Positions 15,951 through 24,597 are shown, counted from the first letter of the stretch. The stretch is 42,357 nt of DNA from Firmicutes bacterium UBA5496 (GCA_002427015.1 DIPE01000027.1:1-42357), one strand, 5' to 3'. The notes: generated by a model from the letters alone, not told the origin. A program made the numbers and translations.

Positions 15951-18074
15951 ATGGACTATAGTTATAACATGTCCGGGAGAAAATTTACCGTCGAAACTGG
16001 CAAGTTTGCTAAACAGGCCAATGGTTCAGTCCTGGTCCGTTACGGTGAGACAGTATTGCTGGTTACAGCCACTGCCTCCCGGGAACCCAGGGAAGGAATC
16101 GATTTTTTCCCTCTTACCGTTGACTATGAGGAAAGAATGTACTCCGTAGGCAAAATACCCGGAGGTTTTATTAAGCGGGAAGGCCGCCCTACAGAAAAAG
16201 CTATCTTGGCGGCCAGGCTTACAGACCGCCCCTTGCGCCCCTTGTTTCCAAAGGGCTTCCGCAACGCTGTCCATATCGTTTCCACGGTAATGTCAATGGA
16301 TCAGGATAACCCGCCGGAAATAGCCAGCATCAATGGCGCCTCTTTGGCCCTGTCCATTTCCGACATTCCCTTTGCCGGACCGGTGGCAGCGGTAATGATC
16401 GGCTATGTGGACGGCAAGCTGGTGGTCAACCCCGATATGGAGCAGCGGGAAAATAGCGATTTGCACCTGACTGTAGCAGGCACCCGGGACGCAATAATGA
16501 TGGTGGAGTCCGGGGCCAATGAAATTGACAAAGAAATTATCATCGACGCCCTGCTGCTGGCCCATGAAGAAATTAAATCTCTGGTGGCCTTCCAGGAGGA
16601 AATCGTCAAAGAGATTGGCAAGGAAAAGATGGTGGTGCAGTCTAACCCAGTGCCGGCGGAAATGGAGGAAGAGGTCAGGGATTTCGCTGCTGCAAGTATC
16701 AACGAAGCCCTCACCATCTCTGAAAAACTGGCGCGGGAAGCGAGAATCGATGAAATTCTTGCCGACTGGCTGGCCAAGTTTGAAGAAGCGCCTGAATCCG
16801 CAGGGCATGCCAAAGAAGCCTTTAATAACCTCTTGAAAAAGCTGGTGCGTTCAAGAATTCTAGACCATGACCTGCGTCCGGATGGCCGCAAACATAATGA
16901 AATCCGTCCAATTACCTGCGAGGTGGGCTTATTGCCGAGAATCCACGGTTCGGCGCTCTTTACCAGGGGGCAGACTCAGGTAATGAATGCATGCACTTTG
17001 GGAGTTCCAGGCGATGTGCAGATCTTGGATGGTCTCACTTTGGAAGAATCCAAGCGCTTTATGCATCATTACAATTTCCCCCCGTACAGCGTGGGCGAAC
17101 CTGGGTTTATGCGGGGTCCCGGACGCCGGGAAATCGGGCATGGGGCATTGGCTGAACGTGCTCTCATGCGCATGATTCCTCCGGAAGAAGAGTTTCCCTA
17201 CACCATCCGTGTGGTTTCCGAAGTTTTGGAGTCCAACGGTTCATCATCCATGGGCAGCGTTTGTTCAGCCTCTATGGCTTTGATGGATGCAGGGGTTCCT
17301 GTTCGGGCAGCTGTAGGCGGAATTGCCATGGGCCTGATAAAAGAGGAAGCGCGCTATGCCATCCTTACTGACATCCAAGGCATGGAAGACTTTCTCGGGG
17401 ATATGGACTTTAAAGTTGCCGGCACCCGCAATGGCATCACCGCCCTGCAGATGGATATCAAAGTTCACGGCTTAAACCGGGAGATTCTGTCTGCGGCTTT
17501 GGATCAGGCTGTGGCCGGGTACAATTTCATCCTAGATAAAATGGAGGCAGCTATCCCCAGCCCCCGCGCCGATCTTTCTCCCTACGCTCCACGCATAGTG
17601 GTGCTGAAAATCGCCGTGGACAAAATTCGGGAAGTCATTGGGCCTGGTGGCAAGATGGTCAATAAGATCATCGATGAAACCGGGGTCAAGATTGATATTG
17701 AAGATGACGGCACGATTTATATCGCTTCCCCAGATGGCGAAGCCGCCGCCCAGGCAAAGAAGATTATTGAAGACCTTGTGCGGGAAGTGGAAGTCGGCGA
17801 GATCTACATGGGCACAGTGGTCCGGGTAGAGAGCTATGGCGCTTTTGTCGAGCTCTTGCCTGGCAAAGACGGCTTAGTCCACATTTCTCAGCTAGACCGC
17901 AAGCGGGTAGCCAAAACCGAAGATGTAGTCAAAGTCGGGGATTCAATTGAAGTTAAGGTTATCGGCATTGACGAGAAGGGCAGGGTCAAATTGTCCCATA
18001 AGGTTTTGCTGCCGCCTGATCCCGATGAGGAAGAAAATTCTGAGGAAGAAAAAAAGCGCAGAAGACCAAGGTAA
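15951..18074 (+). CDS. pnp: Polynucleotide phosphorylase
   Basis: A trimeric 3'-5' phosphorolytic exoribonuclease of the degradosome-type machinery. Two RNase PH domains (residues about 10-230 and 310-545) flank a helical linker. A KH domain (VIGPGGKMVNKIIDETGVKI) and an S1 domain (VGEIYMGTVVRVESYGAFVE) follow. The signatures RPLRPLFPKGFR and MRGPGRREIGHGALAERAL are clear. At 707 residues it is complete. The ATG at 15951 follows AAAGGAGG at 15936-15943. The tail is acidic, then basic (EEEKKRRRPR). It is near rnj and rny, two other RNA decay genes in the window. Confidence 0.97.
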   Translation: MDYSYNMSGRKFTVETGKFAKQANGSVLVRYGETVLLVTATASREPREGIDFFPLTVDYEERMYSVGKIPGGFIKREGRPTEKAILAARLTDRPLRPLFPKGFRNAVHIVSTVMSMDQDNPPEIASINGASLALSISDIPFAGPVAAVMIGYVDGKLVVNPDMEQRENSDLHLTVAGTRDAIMMVESGANEIDKEIIIDALLLAHEEIKSLVAFQEEIVKEIGKEKMVVQSNPVPAEMEEEVRDFAAASINEALTISEKLAREARIDEILADWLAKFEEAPESAGHAKEAFNNLLKKLVRSRILDHDLRPDGRKHNEIRPITCEVGLLPRIHGSALFTRGQTQVMNACTLGVPGDVQILDGLTLEESKRFMHHYNFPPYSVGEPGFMRGPGRREIGHGALAERALMRMIPPEEEFPYTIRVVSEVLESNGSSSMGSVCSASMALMDAGVPVRAAVGGIAMGLIKEEARYAILTDIQGMEDFLGDMDFKVAGTRNGITALQMDIKVHGLNREILSAALDQAVAGYNFILDKMEAAIPSPRADLSPYAPRIVVLKIAVDKIREVIGPGGKMVNKIIDETGVKIDIEDDGTIYIASPDGEAAAQAKKIIEDLVREVEVGEIYMGTVVRVESYGAFVELLPGKDGLVHISQLDRKRVAKTEDVVKVGDSIEVKVIGIDEKGRVKLSHKVLLPPDPDEEENSEEEKKRRRPR

Positions 18075-18076
18075 AA

Positions 18077-18103
18077 AAAAAGCATCTGAAAAGGATGCTT
18101 TTT
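18077..18103 (+). terminator. Intrinsic terminator after pnp
   Basis: AAAAAGCATC (18077-18086) and GATGCTTTTT (18094-18103) form a 10-bp stem with a 7-base loop and a T-run. It begins 3 bases after the pnp stop and closes the rpsO-pnp region. Confidence 0.9.
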
Positions 18104-18161
18104 ATTATTCCTAGTCATACTTCCAAGGCAAGGGGGGTAATTATAAACGGGAGGGTAAGCA

Positions 18162-19181
18162 ATGAGAATATTTTGGGTAGTAAAAGCGAAAACCGTTGTC
18201 TTTTGCCTGGTAGCATGTTTCGCTCTGCTGCTGGTAGTATATTCGCTCAATTATGCTGCCGGGGAAGTTTTTTCCCGCAAACCAAAATATGTAGTCTTTT
18301 TGGGTCATGAACTTGACCCCCGGGCTGCAGATGTGCACCAACAGGTGGCGAGACTGACCCAAAGCCTGTCCCAGCAGCCTGTGGCCGCCCAGTATGACAA
18401 TGTAAACAAAGCGGTGATTCCCGAAGTAAATGGCTTTGAGATTGATGTTGAAGGCAGCGTCGCTGCTGTCAAAGGGGCGAAAAAAGGAGCAGTAGTCCAG
18501 CCTGTGTGGCAGGAAATTGAGCCAGATATGAAATTAAGGGATTTTGCCCTATTTCCGGTCTACCAGGGAAATCCCCTGAAAAATCAAGTAGCCTTGGTCA
18601 TAAACGTTTCCTGGGGCAATGAGTATTTGGAAGAGATGCTGACTATTTTAGAGACAAATGCTGTTCCCGCCAGCTTTTTTTTGGTGGGCCGCTGGGCAAA
18701 AGAAAACCCCGAACTGGTGAAAAAAATCCAGGAGCTGGGCATGGATTTTGGCAATCACGGCTATTCTGACCCCCATATGCAGGAGATGAGTCCTGAGGCG
18801 ATAAAAGAGGAAATCATCAAGACCAGCCAGGCGGTGGAAGAACTAACGGGAATAAAAGTGCAGTGGTTTAGCCCTCCCTATGGGGAAAAGGCGGAGAAAA
18901 TATATGCCGCCGCTGCTGATTTAGGGCTGCATACTGTGCTCTGGTCTTTGGATACAATCGACTGGACCTTGCCGGGGGAGGAGGTAATCGTGGGGCGGAT
19001 TGTGGAGCATCTGCACAATGGCGCCATTATCCTCATGCACCCAACCGAACAGACCCCGGGGGCCCTGGAGGCTATCATTGCAGGCGTCCGCCAAAAGAAT
19101 CTGGAGTTTGTCACCGTCAGCCAGCTCCTCAATCCAAGTTACTGGCCCCAGAAATACAGTGCGCTGTGGGCGGGGAATTAG
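18162..19181 (+). CDS. ylxY: YlxY-like polysaccharide deacetylase-family protein, probably degenerate
   Basis: A 339-residue membrane-anchored protein with a NodB-like (carbohydrate esterase 4) domain at residues 140-330. A signal anchor lies at residues 9-31 (VVFCLVACFALLLVVYSLN). The normal catalytic motif TFDDGP reads VINVSWGN here, so the catalytic Asp and metal Asp are missing. The HxxxH metal motif reads HGYSDPH, with Asp in the place of the second His. The RPP-like block (FSPPYGE) and LMHPTEQT are kept. YlxY follows pnp in Bacillus as here. Enzyme activity is therefore doubtful; a binding or structural role in spore or wall formation is possible but inferred. Confidence 0.85.
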   Translation: MRIFWVVKAKTVVFCLVACFALLLVVYSLNYAAGEVFSRKPKYVVFLGHELDPRAADVHQQVARLTQSLSQQPVAAQYDNVNKAVIPEVNGFEIDVEGSVAAVKGAKKGAVVQPVWQEIEPDMKLRDFALFPVYQGNPLKNQVALVINVSWGNEYLEEMLTILETNAVPASFFLVGRWAKENPELVKKIQELGMDFGNHGYSDPHMQEMSPEAIKEEIIKTSQAVEELTGIKVQWFSPPYGEKAEKIYAAAADLGLHTVLWSLDTIDWTLPGEEVIVGRIVEHLHNGAIILMHPTEQTPGALEAIIAGVRQKNLEFVTVSQLLNPSYWPQKYSALWAGN

Positions 19182-19442
19182 ATGGAAGTGGTCAGATTCT
19201 CCGATCTTGCCGCCAAGGAAGTGATAAACTTCGGCGATGGCAAATGCCTGGGGCATTTTTCTGACTGTGACCTGAGAATCGACCCGGACACAGGCAAAAT
19301 AAAAGAGGTTATTTTGGCGGGTCGTTCAGGCTTTTTTAGCTCTTTCTTTGCGAATTCGCCGATTTATGTCATTCCCTGGCAGGCAATTATCCGCGTAGGC
19401 ATTGACACCATCATTGTCTCCATCCCAGGAAAGAATGAATAA
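19182..19442 (+). CDS. ymxH: YlmC/YmxH family sporulation protein (PRC-barrel)
   Basis: An 86-residue protein of the PRC-barrel type YlmC/YmxH family, typical of spore formers. The conserved opening MEVVRFSDLAAKEVINFGDG, the LGHFSDCDLRID strand and the ending IPWQAIIRVGIDTIIV are seen. No membrane segment is present. Its ATG abuts the ylxY stop directly, so the two are likely co-translated. In Bacillus a peptidase gene (mlpA) lies between ylxY and ymxH; it is missing here. Confidence 0.88.
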   Translation: MEVVRFSDLAAKEVINFGDGKCLGHFSDCDLRIDPDTGKIKEVILAGRSGFFSSFFANSPIYVIPWQAIIRVGIDTIIVSIPGKNE

Positions 19443-19495
19443 TATACCCTGCTCCCAGGGGAATAATAAACGTAGTACTATAGGGAGGTAGATTG

Positions 19496-19978
19496 ATGGA
19501 AAAAACAGTAATCGCCTATTATAATTCCCGGGCAGATGCGGAAAAAAGCGTCCGGCAACTGCGGGAAAGGGGGTTTGGCGATAACGAAATTTCTATTCTG
19601 GCCAGGGACCAAGAACAGAGCCGTTCCCAGGATGAGGAAATGAGCTTTCAGAACCAAAATCTTACGGACGGCACCATGACCGGCGGCGCTCTTGGCGGTT
19701 TAGCCGGCTTGGCAATGGGGGCAGGGGCTCTCTTGATTCCAGGGTTTGGGCCAATTGTAGCCGCAGGTCCCCTGGCAGGAGTGCTCACCGGGGCGCTTAC
19801 CGGCGGAGTGGCCGGGGGGCTGGTGGATTACGGCATTCCCGAAGAAAGCAGCAGAAGGTACCAACAGCATTTAGAATCAGGCAAGGTGCTGGCGATAATT
19901 AAGACTGAAGCCGATAAAGCCATGGAAGCCATGAAAATTATGGATCGGACCGGCGGGCGCGACATCGAGATGCATTAA
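19496..19978 (+). CDS. Glycine-rich stress-type protein (YflT/GS17M-like)
   Basis: A 160-residue protein. Residues 1-38 (KTVIAYYNSRADAEKSV, then RERGFGDNEISIL) form the beta-alpha-beta start of the heat-induced YflT/general stress protein 17M domain. Residues about 62-118 are a glycine/alanine-rich hydrophobic stretch (GGALGGLAGLAMGAG and GALTGGVAGGLVDYGIP) like a glycine zipper that can enter membranes. The C-terminal part (SSRRYQQHLESGKVLAII) resembles the second half of the domain. The ATG follows AGGGAGG (19482-19488). It is an insertion relative to the usual ymxH-dpaA order and is closed by its own terminator. The function is not known. Confidence 0.7.
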   Translation: MEKTVIAYYNSRADAEKSVRQLRERGFGDNEISILARDQEQSRSQDEEMSFQNQNLTDGTMTGGALGGLAGLAMGAGALLIPGFGPIVAAGPLAGVLTGALTGGVAGGLVDYGIPEESSRRYQQHLESGKVLAIIKTEADKAMEAMKIMDRTGGRDIEMH

Positions 19979-19989
19979 AAAATCCCCTG

Positions 19990-20018
19990 GGGCAGCGGGC
20001 AAAACAGGACCGCTGCCC
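19990..20018 (+). terminator. Intrinsic terminator before dpaA
   Basis: GGGCAGCGG (19990-19998) pairs with CCGCTGCCC (20010-20018) over an 11-base loop, followed by TTGTCTTTT. The T-run is imperfect but the 9-bp GC-rich stem is strong. It separates the stress-type gene from the dpaA operon. Confidence 0.75.
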
Positions 20019-20037
20019 TTGTCTTTTGCATATTGTA
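20008..20037 (+). promoter_or_regulatory. Sigma-K-like promoter for dpaA operon
   Basis: CATATTGTA (20029-20037) matches the sigma-K -10 pattern CATAnnnTA fully. GACC (20008-20011) gives the AC-containing -35 element with a 17-base spacer. In Bacillus the dpaA-dpaB (spoVF) operon is read by sigma-K in the mother cell, so the match is in the expected place. The start of transcription would be near 20045, before the ribosome site at 20051-20060. Assigned by pattern only. Confidence 0.5.
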
Positions 20038-20067
20038 TTAAGGAAAGGGCAAGGAGGAGGAAGATTC

Positions 20068-20946
20068 ATGGGGCTGAGAAGAATCGCCATTATAGGCGGC
20101 GACCGCAGAGAGTTGGTACTGGCTGGGGAATTGCTGAATAAGGGATTTTGCCTCAGCCTTTGTGGCTTGGACAGCCAGCCGATGGCTTCAGCCCAATGTT
20201 TTTCAACCCCAATCGAAGCTGCCCGGGGGGCACAGGCGATTATTTTGCCCATGGCTGGAGTGAATAAAGATTTGACTGTACACTGCCCCGCAAGTGCAAA
20301 TCCGCCAAAATTAGATGGGGCTTTTTTTAAGTCATTGCCAGCCCAAATTCCTATAATAATTGGCTGGGCCAATGGGGAAATAAAGGAGCTGGCTTCTGCT
20401 GCCCGCCTGATTGAGGTGGCAAAGGATGATGAATTGGCTGTGCTCAATTCCATCCCTACCGCCGAAGGGGCGATAGCCATTGCCATGAACGAAACACCCG
20501 TCACCCTGCACGGCAATAATGCAATGGTCATTGGCTTTGGCCGCTGTGGAAGTTCCCTGGCCAGAATGCTGGGTGGGATTGGCGCCCAAGTGACGGTCGC
20601 CGCCAGAAAGGCCGCAGACAGAGCCAGAGCTGCTGAGATGGGGTTTACAGCCTGTGCAATTGACGCACTCAGTGAATATGTGCAATCCATGGCCTTTATC
20701 TTTAACACTGTTCCGGCGCCAGTGCTTACAGGTCCGGTGCTGGCCAATGCCCGACAGTGCTATGTACTTGTCGACATTGCATCTGGGGGAGGCACAGATT
20801 TCCAAGCTGCTGGAGACTATGGACTTAAGGCCATTCTTGCACCGGGGCTGCCGGGAAAAGTCGCGCCGGTGACAGCTGGGAAAATCTTGGCCCATGTATA
20901 TCCCCGGTTCTTAGATGAATTAGAATTAAGGGGAGGAGAACATTGA
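20068..20946 (+). CDS. dpaA: Dipicolinate synthase subunit A
   Basis: Subunit A of the enzyme that oxidises dihydrodipicolinate to dipicolinic acid, the spore core solute. It is NAD(P)-dependent in form: the Rossmann motif VIGFGRCGSSLARMLGGIG lies near residue 155. The N-terminal part (RIAIIGGDRRELVLAGEL) is the DpaA family start. At 292 residues it is normal. The ATG at 20068 follows AAGGAGGAGG, 7 bases upstream; an ATG at 20026 is too early. It overlaps dpaB by 4 bases and starts the dpaA-dpaB-asd-lysC-dapA operon. Confidence 0.95.
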   Translation: MGLRRIAIIGGDRRELVLAGELLNKGFCLSLCGLDSQPMASAQCFSTPIEAARGAQAIILPMAGVNKDLTVHCPASANPPKLDGAFFKSLPAQIPIIIGWANGEIKELASAARLIEVAKDDELAVLNSIPTAEGAIAIAMNETPVTLHGNNAMVIGFGRCGSSLARMLGGIGAQVTVAARKAADRARAAEMGFTACAIDALSEYVQSMAFIFNTVPAPVLTGPVLANARQCYVLVDIASGGGTDFQAAGDYGLKAILAPGLPGKVAPVTAGKILAHVYPRFLDELELRGGEH

Positions 20947-21515
20947 CAGGAAAAAAGATTGGCTTTGCCATAACCGGGTCTCATTGCACTTTTGCAGCCC
21001 TTGTGGACCCGATGAAAAAATTGGTGGAAGGGGGAAATACGCTCATTCCCATTATTTCTGCAGCTGTGGCCGGCACCAGTACTCGCTTTGGCCAAGCTGA
21101 GGGCTGGCACAATATTTTTACAGAAATTTGCCGGCGCCCGCTGATCGATTCCATTAAAGAGGCGGAAGAAATTGCTACCAACAAACTGGATGTAGTAGTT
21201 GTAGCTCCTTGCACAGGCAATACCCTGGCCAAGCTGGCAAATGCCATTACAGATACGCCGGTGACCATGGTGGTCAAGGCCCAGCTGCGAAATGAAAAGC
21301 CCGTAGTCCTGGCCATTTCTACCAATGATGGCCTGGGGGGCAACGCAGTCAACATCGGCAAGCTGCTGGACAAAAAGGGTGTTTATTTTGTCCCCTTCAC
21401 TCAGGATAATCCCCTGGAAAAGCCGCGCTCCCTGGTATGCAATATGTCTCTGCTAACGGATACCATAGAAAATGCCGTCCAGGGCAAACAAATCCAGCCT
21501 ATTCTCTTAAGGTAG
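20943..21515 (+). CDS. dpaB: Dipicolinate synthase subunit B
   Basis: The flavoprotein-fold subunit of dipicolinate synthase, 190 residues. It shows the family opening KIGFAITGSHCTFAALVDPM and the flavin-fold motif DVVVVAPCTGNTLAKLANAI, as well as LVCNMSLLTDTIENA near the C-terminus. The TTG start at 20943 overlaps the dpaA stop by 4 bases and lies behind GGGAGGAG. It acts with DpaA in the mother cell in spore formers. Confidence 0.95.
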   Translation: MTGKKIGFAITGSHCTFAALVDPMKKLVEGGNTLIPIISAAVAGTSTRFGQAEGWHNIFTEICRRPLIDSIKEAEEIATNKLDVVVVAPCTGNTLAKLANAITDTPVTMVVKAQLRNEKPVVLAISTNDGLGGNAVNIGKLLDKKGVYFVPFTQDNPLEKPRSLVCNMSLLTDTIENAVQGKQIQPILLR

Positions 21516-21524
21516 GGATGACGG

Positions 21525-22493
21525 GTGCGGATTGGAATAGTTGGAGCAACGGGCATTGTTGGCCGGGAGCTGGTATCCCTTCTGGCTACAAGCAAGTTAA
21601 AGGCCACCGAGCTGAGATTGTCCGCAACCACCAGGTCTGTTGGCAAAAAGGTTGCAACCTGTTTGGGAGAGCAAAATATCGCTGAATTAAATATCGGTTT
21701 TTTCTCCGGCCTGGACTTATGTTTTTTTTGCGTCTCCGGCGAAATAAGTGAAACATGGGTACCCCTGGCGCAGGCCCAGAACGTCATCTGTATTGACAAC
21801 AGCAGCAGATATCGTATGGAAGCAGAGGTACCCCTGGTGGTGCCTGAGGTCAATGGAGAGCTCTTGCGGGGCCAGCCCCGGTTAATCGCCAATCCCAATT
21901 GCATTGTTGCGCCGCTGGCAATGGCTCTGAACCCTATTCAGCGAAGTTTCGGTTTGGAGGATTTGTGGGTCAGCACCTATCAGTCGGTTTCCGGCGCCGG
22001 CCAAGAGGCAATGACACAGCTGGAAGCGGAGTTAATAAACTATCCCAGGCTAAGGCCTGTGCCTGGCCAATTCCTGCTCAATGTCATTGGCTGTATTGGC
22101 AGCTGCGATTCCCAGGGGCATTCTCAGGAGGAAAGGAAAATCATTCAGGAGACAAGAAAAATCCTGGATTTGCCTGCATTGCCTGTGGCGGTAACGGCGG
22201 TGCGGGTTCCCGTCATGCGCGGCCATTGTCAGGCGGTAACTGTCATTACTAAGTGCAGGACCTCGGCGGAGGAAATCAGAGAGGTTTTAACCGCTGGCAA
22301 TGTATGCGTCAGCGCTGATGCGCCGGAGCCCATTGCAGTCCAGGGGACCAATCAGGTTTATGTTGGCCGCCTCAGAGAAAATCAGGAACACCGCCCCCGC
22401 TCCTATTCATTTTGGCTGGCAGCGGACAATCTTCGCAAAGGCGCAGCTTTAAATGCCCTCAGCATCGCTGAGCATTGGTGGTCACTGCAGTGA
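21525..22493 (+). CDS. asd: Aspartate-semialdehyde dehydrogenase
   Basis: Reduces aspartyl phosphate to aspartate semialdehyde with NADPH. The N-terminal GATGIVGRELV binds the cofactor. The catalytic Cys126 sits in NPNCIVAPL, followed by the VSGAGQEAM motif, and His234 in GHCQAV is the base. At 322 residues it is slightly shorter than most (about 330). The GTG start at 21525 has AGGGATG upstream. It overlaps lysC by 4 bases. It supplies DapA with substrate for both lysine and dipicolinate. Confidence 0.95.
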   Translation: MRIGIVGATGIVGRELVSLLATSKLKATELRLSATTRSVGKKVATCLGEQNIAELNIGFFSGLDLCFFCVSGEISETWVPLAQAQNVICIDNSSRYRMEAEVPLVVPEVNGELLRGQPRLIANPNCIVAPLAMALNPIQRSFGLEDLWVSTYQSVSGAGQEAMTQLEAELINYPRLRPVPGQFLLNVIGCIGSCDSQGHSQEERKIIQETRKILDLPALPVAVTAVRVPVMRGHCQAVTVITKCRTSAEEIREVLTAGNVCVSADAPEPIAVQGTNQVYVGRLRENQEHRPRSYSFWLAADNLRKGAALNALSIAEHWWSLQ

Positions 22494-23701
22494 AAAACCA
22501 GGTAGTAGTGCATAAATACGGCGGCACCACCTTAAAAGATCCCCGCCAGCTTCGGAATTGCGGGGAAAATATCTGCAGAGAATATAAGAGCGGCAAAAGG
22601 CCTGTAGTTGTTGTTTCTGCTATGGGCAGAAACGGGGACCCATATGCCACCGATACCTTTCTCGGCTTGGCCTATGCAATTTCATCCGCTCCTGCCGCAC
22701 GAGAGCTGGACCTTTTGATGGCCTGCGGTGAACTGGTATCGGCAACTCTGTTGGCAGTTCAGCTCCAGGAGCTGGGCTGTGCAGCCATGGCTCTCACCGG
22801 CAGCCAGGTGGGAATCATCACTGATGAGAACCATGGCAATGCGGAAATTCAGGCTGTGGAGCTAAAGCGAATCCGCCAGGTGCTGGAAGCGGGCATAATT
22901 CCCGTAATCTGCGGGTTTCAGGGTGTTACAGCCAGCGGAGAACTGACCACCCTGGGCAGAGGCGGCAGCGATATTACGGCCGTGGCGGTGGCTGCGGCAT
23001 TAAAGCTGGATTCAGCTACAATTTATACGGATGTGCCGGCGATTAAGACTGCCGATCCCAAACTGGTCAAGGAAGCCCGTCCCATTTTTCAGCTACATTA
23101 TCAGGAAATCCTGGAAATGGCTGTAGAAGGGGCGAGAGTCATTCATCCCCGGGCAGTGGAAAGGGCAATGGCCGATGATATTCGCCTGATTATTACATCT
23201 CTGACCAACGGCAGCACCCCGCCCACGGAAATAGGACCCAGGCACAGCACCGGCAAGGGGGAGGGAATCATTCGCGCCATCACCCATATCACAGGCTTAA
23301 ATCAGTATAAATTTGATCTGGAACCGGCAAAAATGGCGGTTTTGCTGGATGAAATCGCTGCCGCCGACATCAATCTGGATTTAATCAACTTGGCTGATAC
23401 TGGACACAGCTTTACTGTAGCCAACACTGACGCTAAGACAATCGAGAAAATTTTAGAGAAAAGAAAAACAGAAGCCCAAAGCCGGGAGGACTGCAGCAAA
23501 ATATCTTTGATCGGAGTGGGAATCCGGGGGGTGTCAGGCCTGATGAACCGCATATACAAACCCCTGACTGGGGGGAATATTCCCGTCTATCACACCTCGG
23601 ATTCATATACGCAAATCGCCTTGCTTGTGCCGCAAGCAAGGCTGGCAGAGGCAGTCAACTGCCTGCATCAAGTGTTTTTCGGGGAGGATGATATGAGTTG
23701 A
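22490..23701 (+). CDS. lysC: Aspartate kinase
   Basis: Phosphorylates aspartate, the first step to lysine, threonine and dipicolinate. The kinase domain (residues 1-245) opens with VVVHKYGGTTL, which departs from the usual KFGGTS by having Thr at the last position. It contains VVVVSAMGRN and TTLGRGGSDITAVAVAAAL. Two C-terminal ACT domains follow (residues 260-400), so feedback control by an amino acid is likely. It occupies the place of Bacillus dapG, which is the DAP-inhibited form. The GTG at 22490 overlaps the asd stop. Confidence 0.93.
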   Translation: MKNQVVVHKYGGTTLKDPRQLRNCGENICREYKSGKRPVVVVSAMGRNGDPYATDTFLGLAYAISSAPAARELDLLMACGELVSATLLAVQLQELGCAAMALTGSQVGIITDENHGNAEIQAVELKRIRQVLEAGIIPVICGFQGVTASGELTTLGRGGSDITAVAVAAALKLDSATIYTDVPAIKTADPKLVKEARPIFQLHYQEILEMAVEGARVIHPRAVERAMADDIRLIITSLTNGSTPPTEIGPRHSTGKGEGIIRAITHITGLNQYKFDLEPAKMAVLLDEIAAADINLDLINLADTGHSFTVANTDAKTIEKILEKRKTEAQSREDCSKISLIGVGIRGVSGLMNRIYKPLTGGNIPVYHTSDSYTQIALLVPQARLAEAVNCLHQVFFGEDDMS

Positions 23702-24591
23702 AGCGCATGGAGTGGGGCAAAACCCTGACAGCAATGGTAACGCCCATGGATGCCGCGGGAGAATTAGATATCCCGGCGGCAGTGGATTTAGCCCGGGATA
23801 TCATCGCTCACGGCTGTGATGGCATTGTCGTCTGCGGCACCACGGGTGAGGCGGCCACACTGTCCACCGAAGAAAAACTGCGCCTGATTTCCAGCCTTGG
23901 AGAAGAAATCAGGGGCGAGGGGCTGCTCATTGCCGGGGTGGGGGGAAACTGCACCCGAGATACAGTTGGCTTAATCCGCCAGGTAGAGGCCCTGCCTGCA
24001 GACGGTTATATGGTAATTACCCCTTATTACAACAAACCTAACCAAGCCGGGCTGGTTCAGCATTACATGGCAGTGGATGCTGCCAGCACCAGGCCAATTA
24101 TGTTGTACAATGTGCCCTCCCGTACGGGAATAGATATGTCAAAGGATGATTATGAACTGGTGCTGGCAAACTGCCCGAAAATAACAGCTGTCAAAGAGGC
24201 AAGCCCTGATTTGACAAAAGGCGGCTGGCTTGCCGCTCAGTTTCCGGATGTGGATTTTTTCAGCGGCAATGACAATCTCACTTTGCCCTTGATGGTTCTT
24301 GGCTTTAAAGGGGTAGTGAGTGTAGCGGCAAATGTGGTCCCTGCTGCCATGGCGCAATTAACTGCCTTGGCAAGCCAGGGAGATTGGGCGGGGGCAAGGC
24401 ATATCCATGAATTTTTGTCACCGCTGTTTGCAGCCCTGTTTGTGGAGACAAATCCGGTGCCGGTGAAGGCTGCCCTGGAACTCCAGGGCTGGCCCGCAGG
24501 CAGCCCCAGGTTGCCCCTGGCCAGGCTTTCCCAGACCAATACTTCCTGGCTGGCTGAGGTGATGAAAAACTATACCCGGGAAGGGCGTTAG
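23698..24591 (+). CDS. dapA: 4-hydroxy-tetrahydrodipicolinate synthase
   Basis: A TIM-barrel aldolase joining pyruvate and aspartate semialdehyde. The Schiff-base lysine is K166 (AVKEAS), with Tyr137 in YNVPSRTG and the GTTGEAATLS loop near residue 46. At 297 residues it is full length. The TTG at 23698 overlaps the lysC stop and lies 10 bases behind GAGG; ATG 23707 is a weaker choice. The product goes to lysine synthesis or, through DpaA/DpaB, to dipicolinate. Confidence 0.96.
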   Translation: MKRMEWGKTLTAMVTPMDAAGELDIPAAVDLARDIIAHGCDGIVVCGTTGEAATLSTEEKLRLISSLGEEIRGEGLLIAGVGGNCTRDTVGLIRQVEALPADGYMVITPYYNKPNQAGLVQHYMAVDAASTRPIMLYNVPSRTGIDMSKDDYELVLANCPKITAVKEASPDLTKGGWLAAQFPDVDFFSGNDNLTLPLMVLGFKGVVSVAANVVPAAMAQLTALASQGDWAGARHIHEFLSPLFAALFVETNPVPVKAALELQGWPAGSPRLPLARLSQTNTSWLAEVMKNYTREGR

Positions 24592-24597
24592 CCCTTC
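24580..24597 (+). other. Hairpin across the dapA stop codon
   Basis: GAAGGGC (24580-24586) and GCCCTTC (24591-24597) form a perfect 7-bp stem with loop GTTA. It encloses the TAG stop. No good T-run follows (TCAACTT), so termination is uncertain. Confidence 0.45.

Noticed and set aside
19447..19460. CCCTG/CAGGG hairpin after ymxH
   Set aside because: Only 5 base pairs and no T-run follows on the plus strand.
19938..20747. Long minus-strand reading frame opposite dpaA (269 codons)
   Set aside because: It is a shadow of dpaA, which has clear family motifs and a ribosome site. The minus frame is rich in Ser/Ala/Pro with no recognisable domain.
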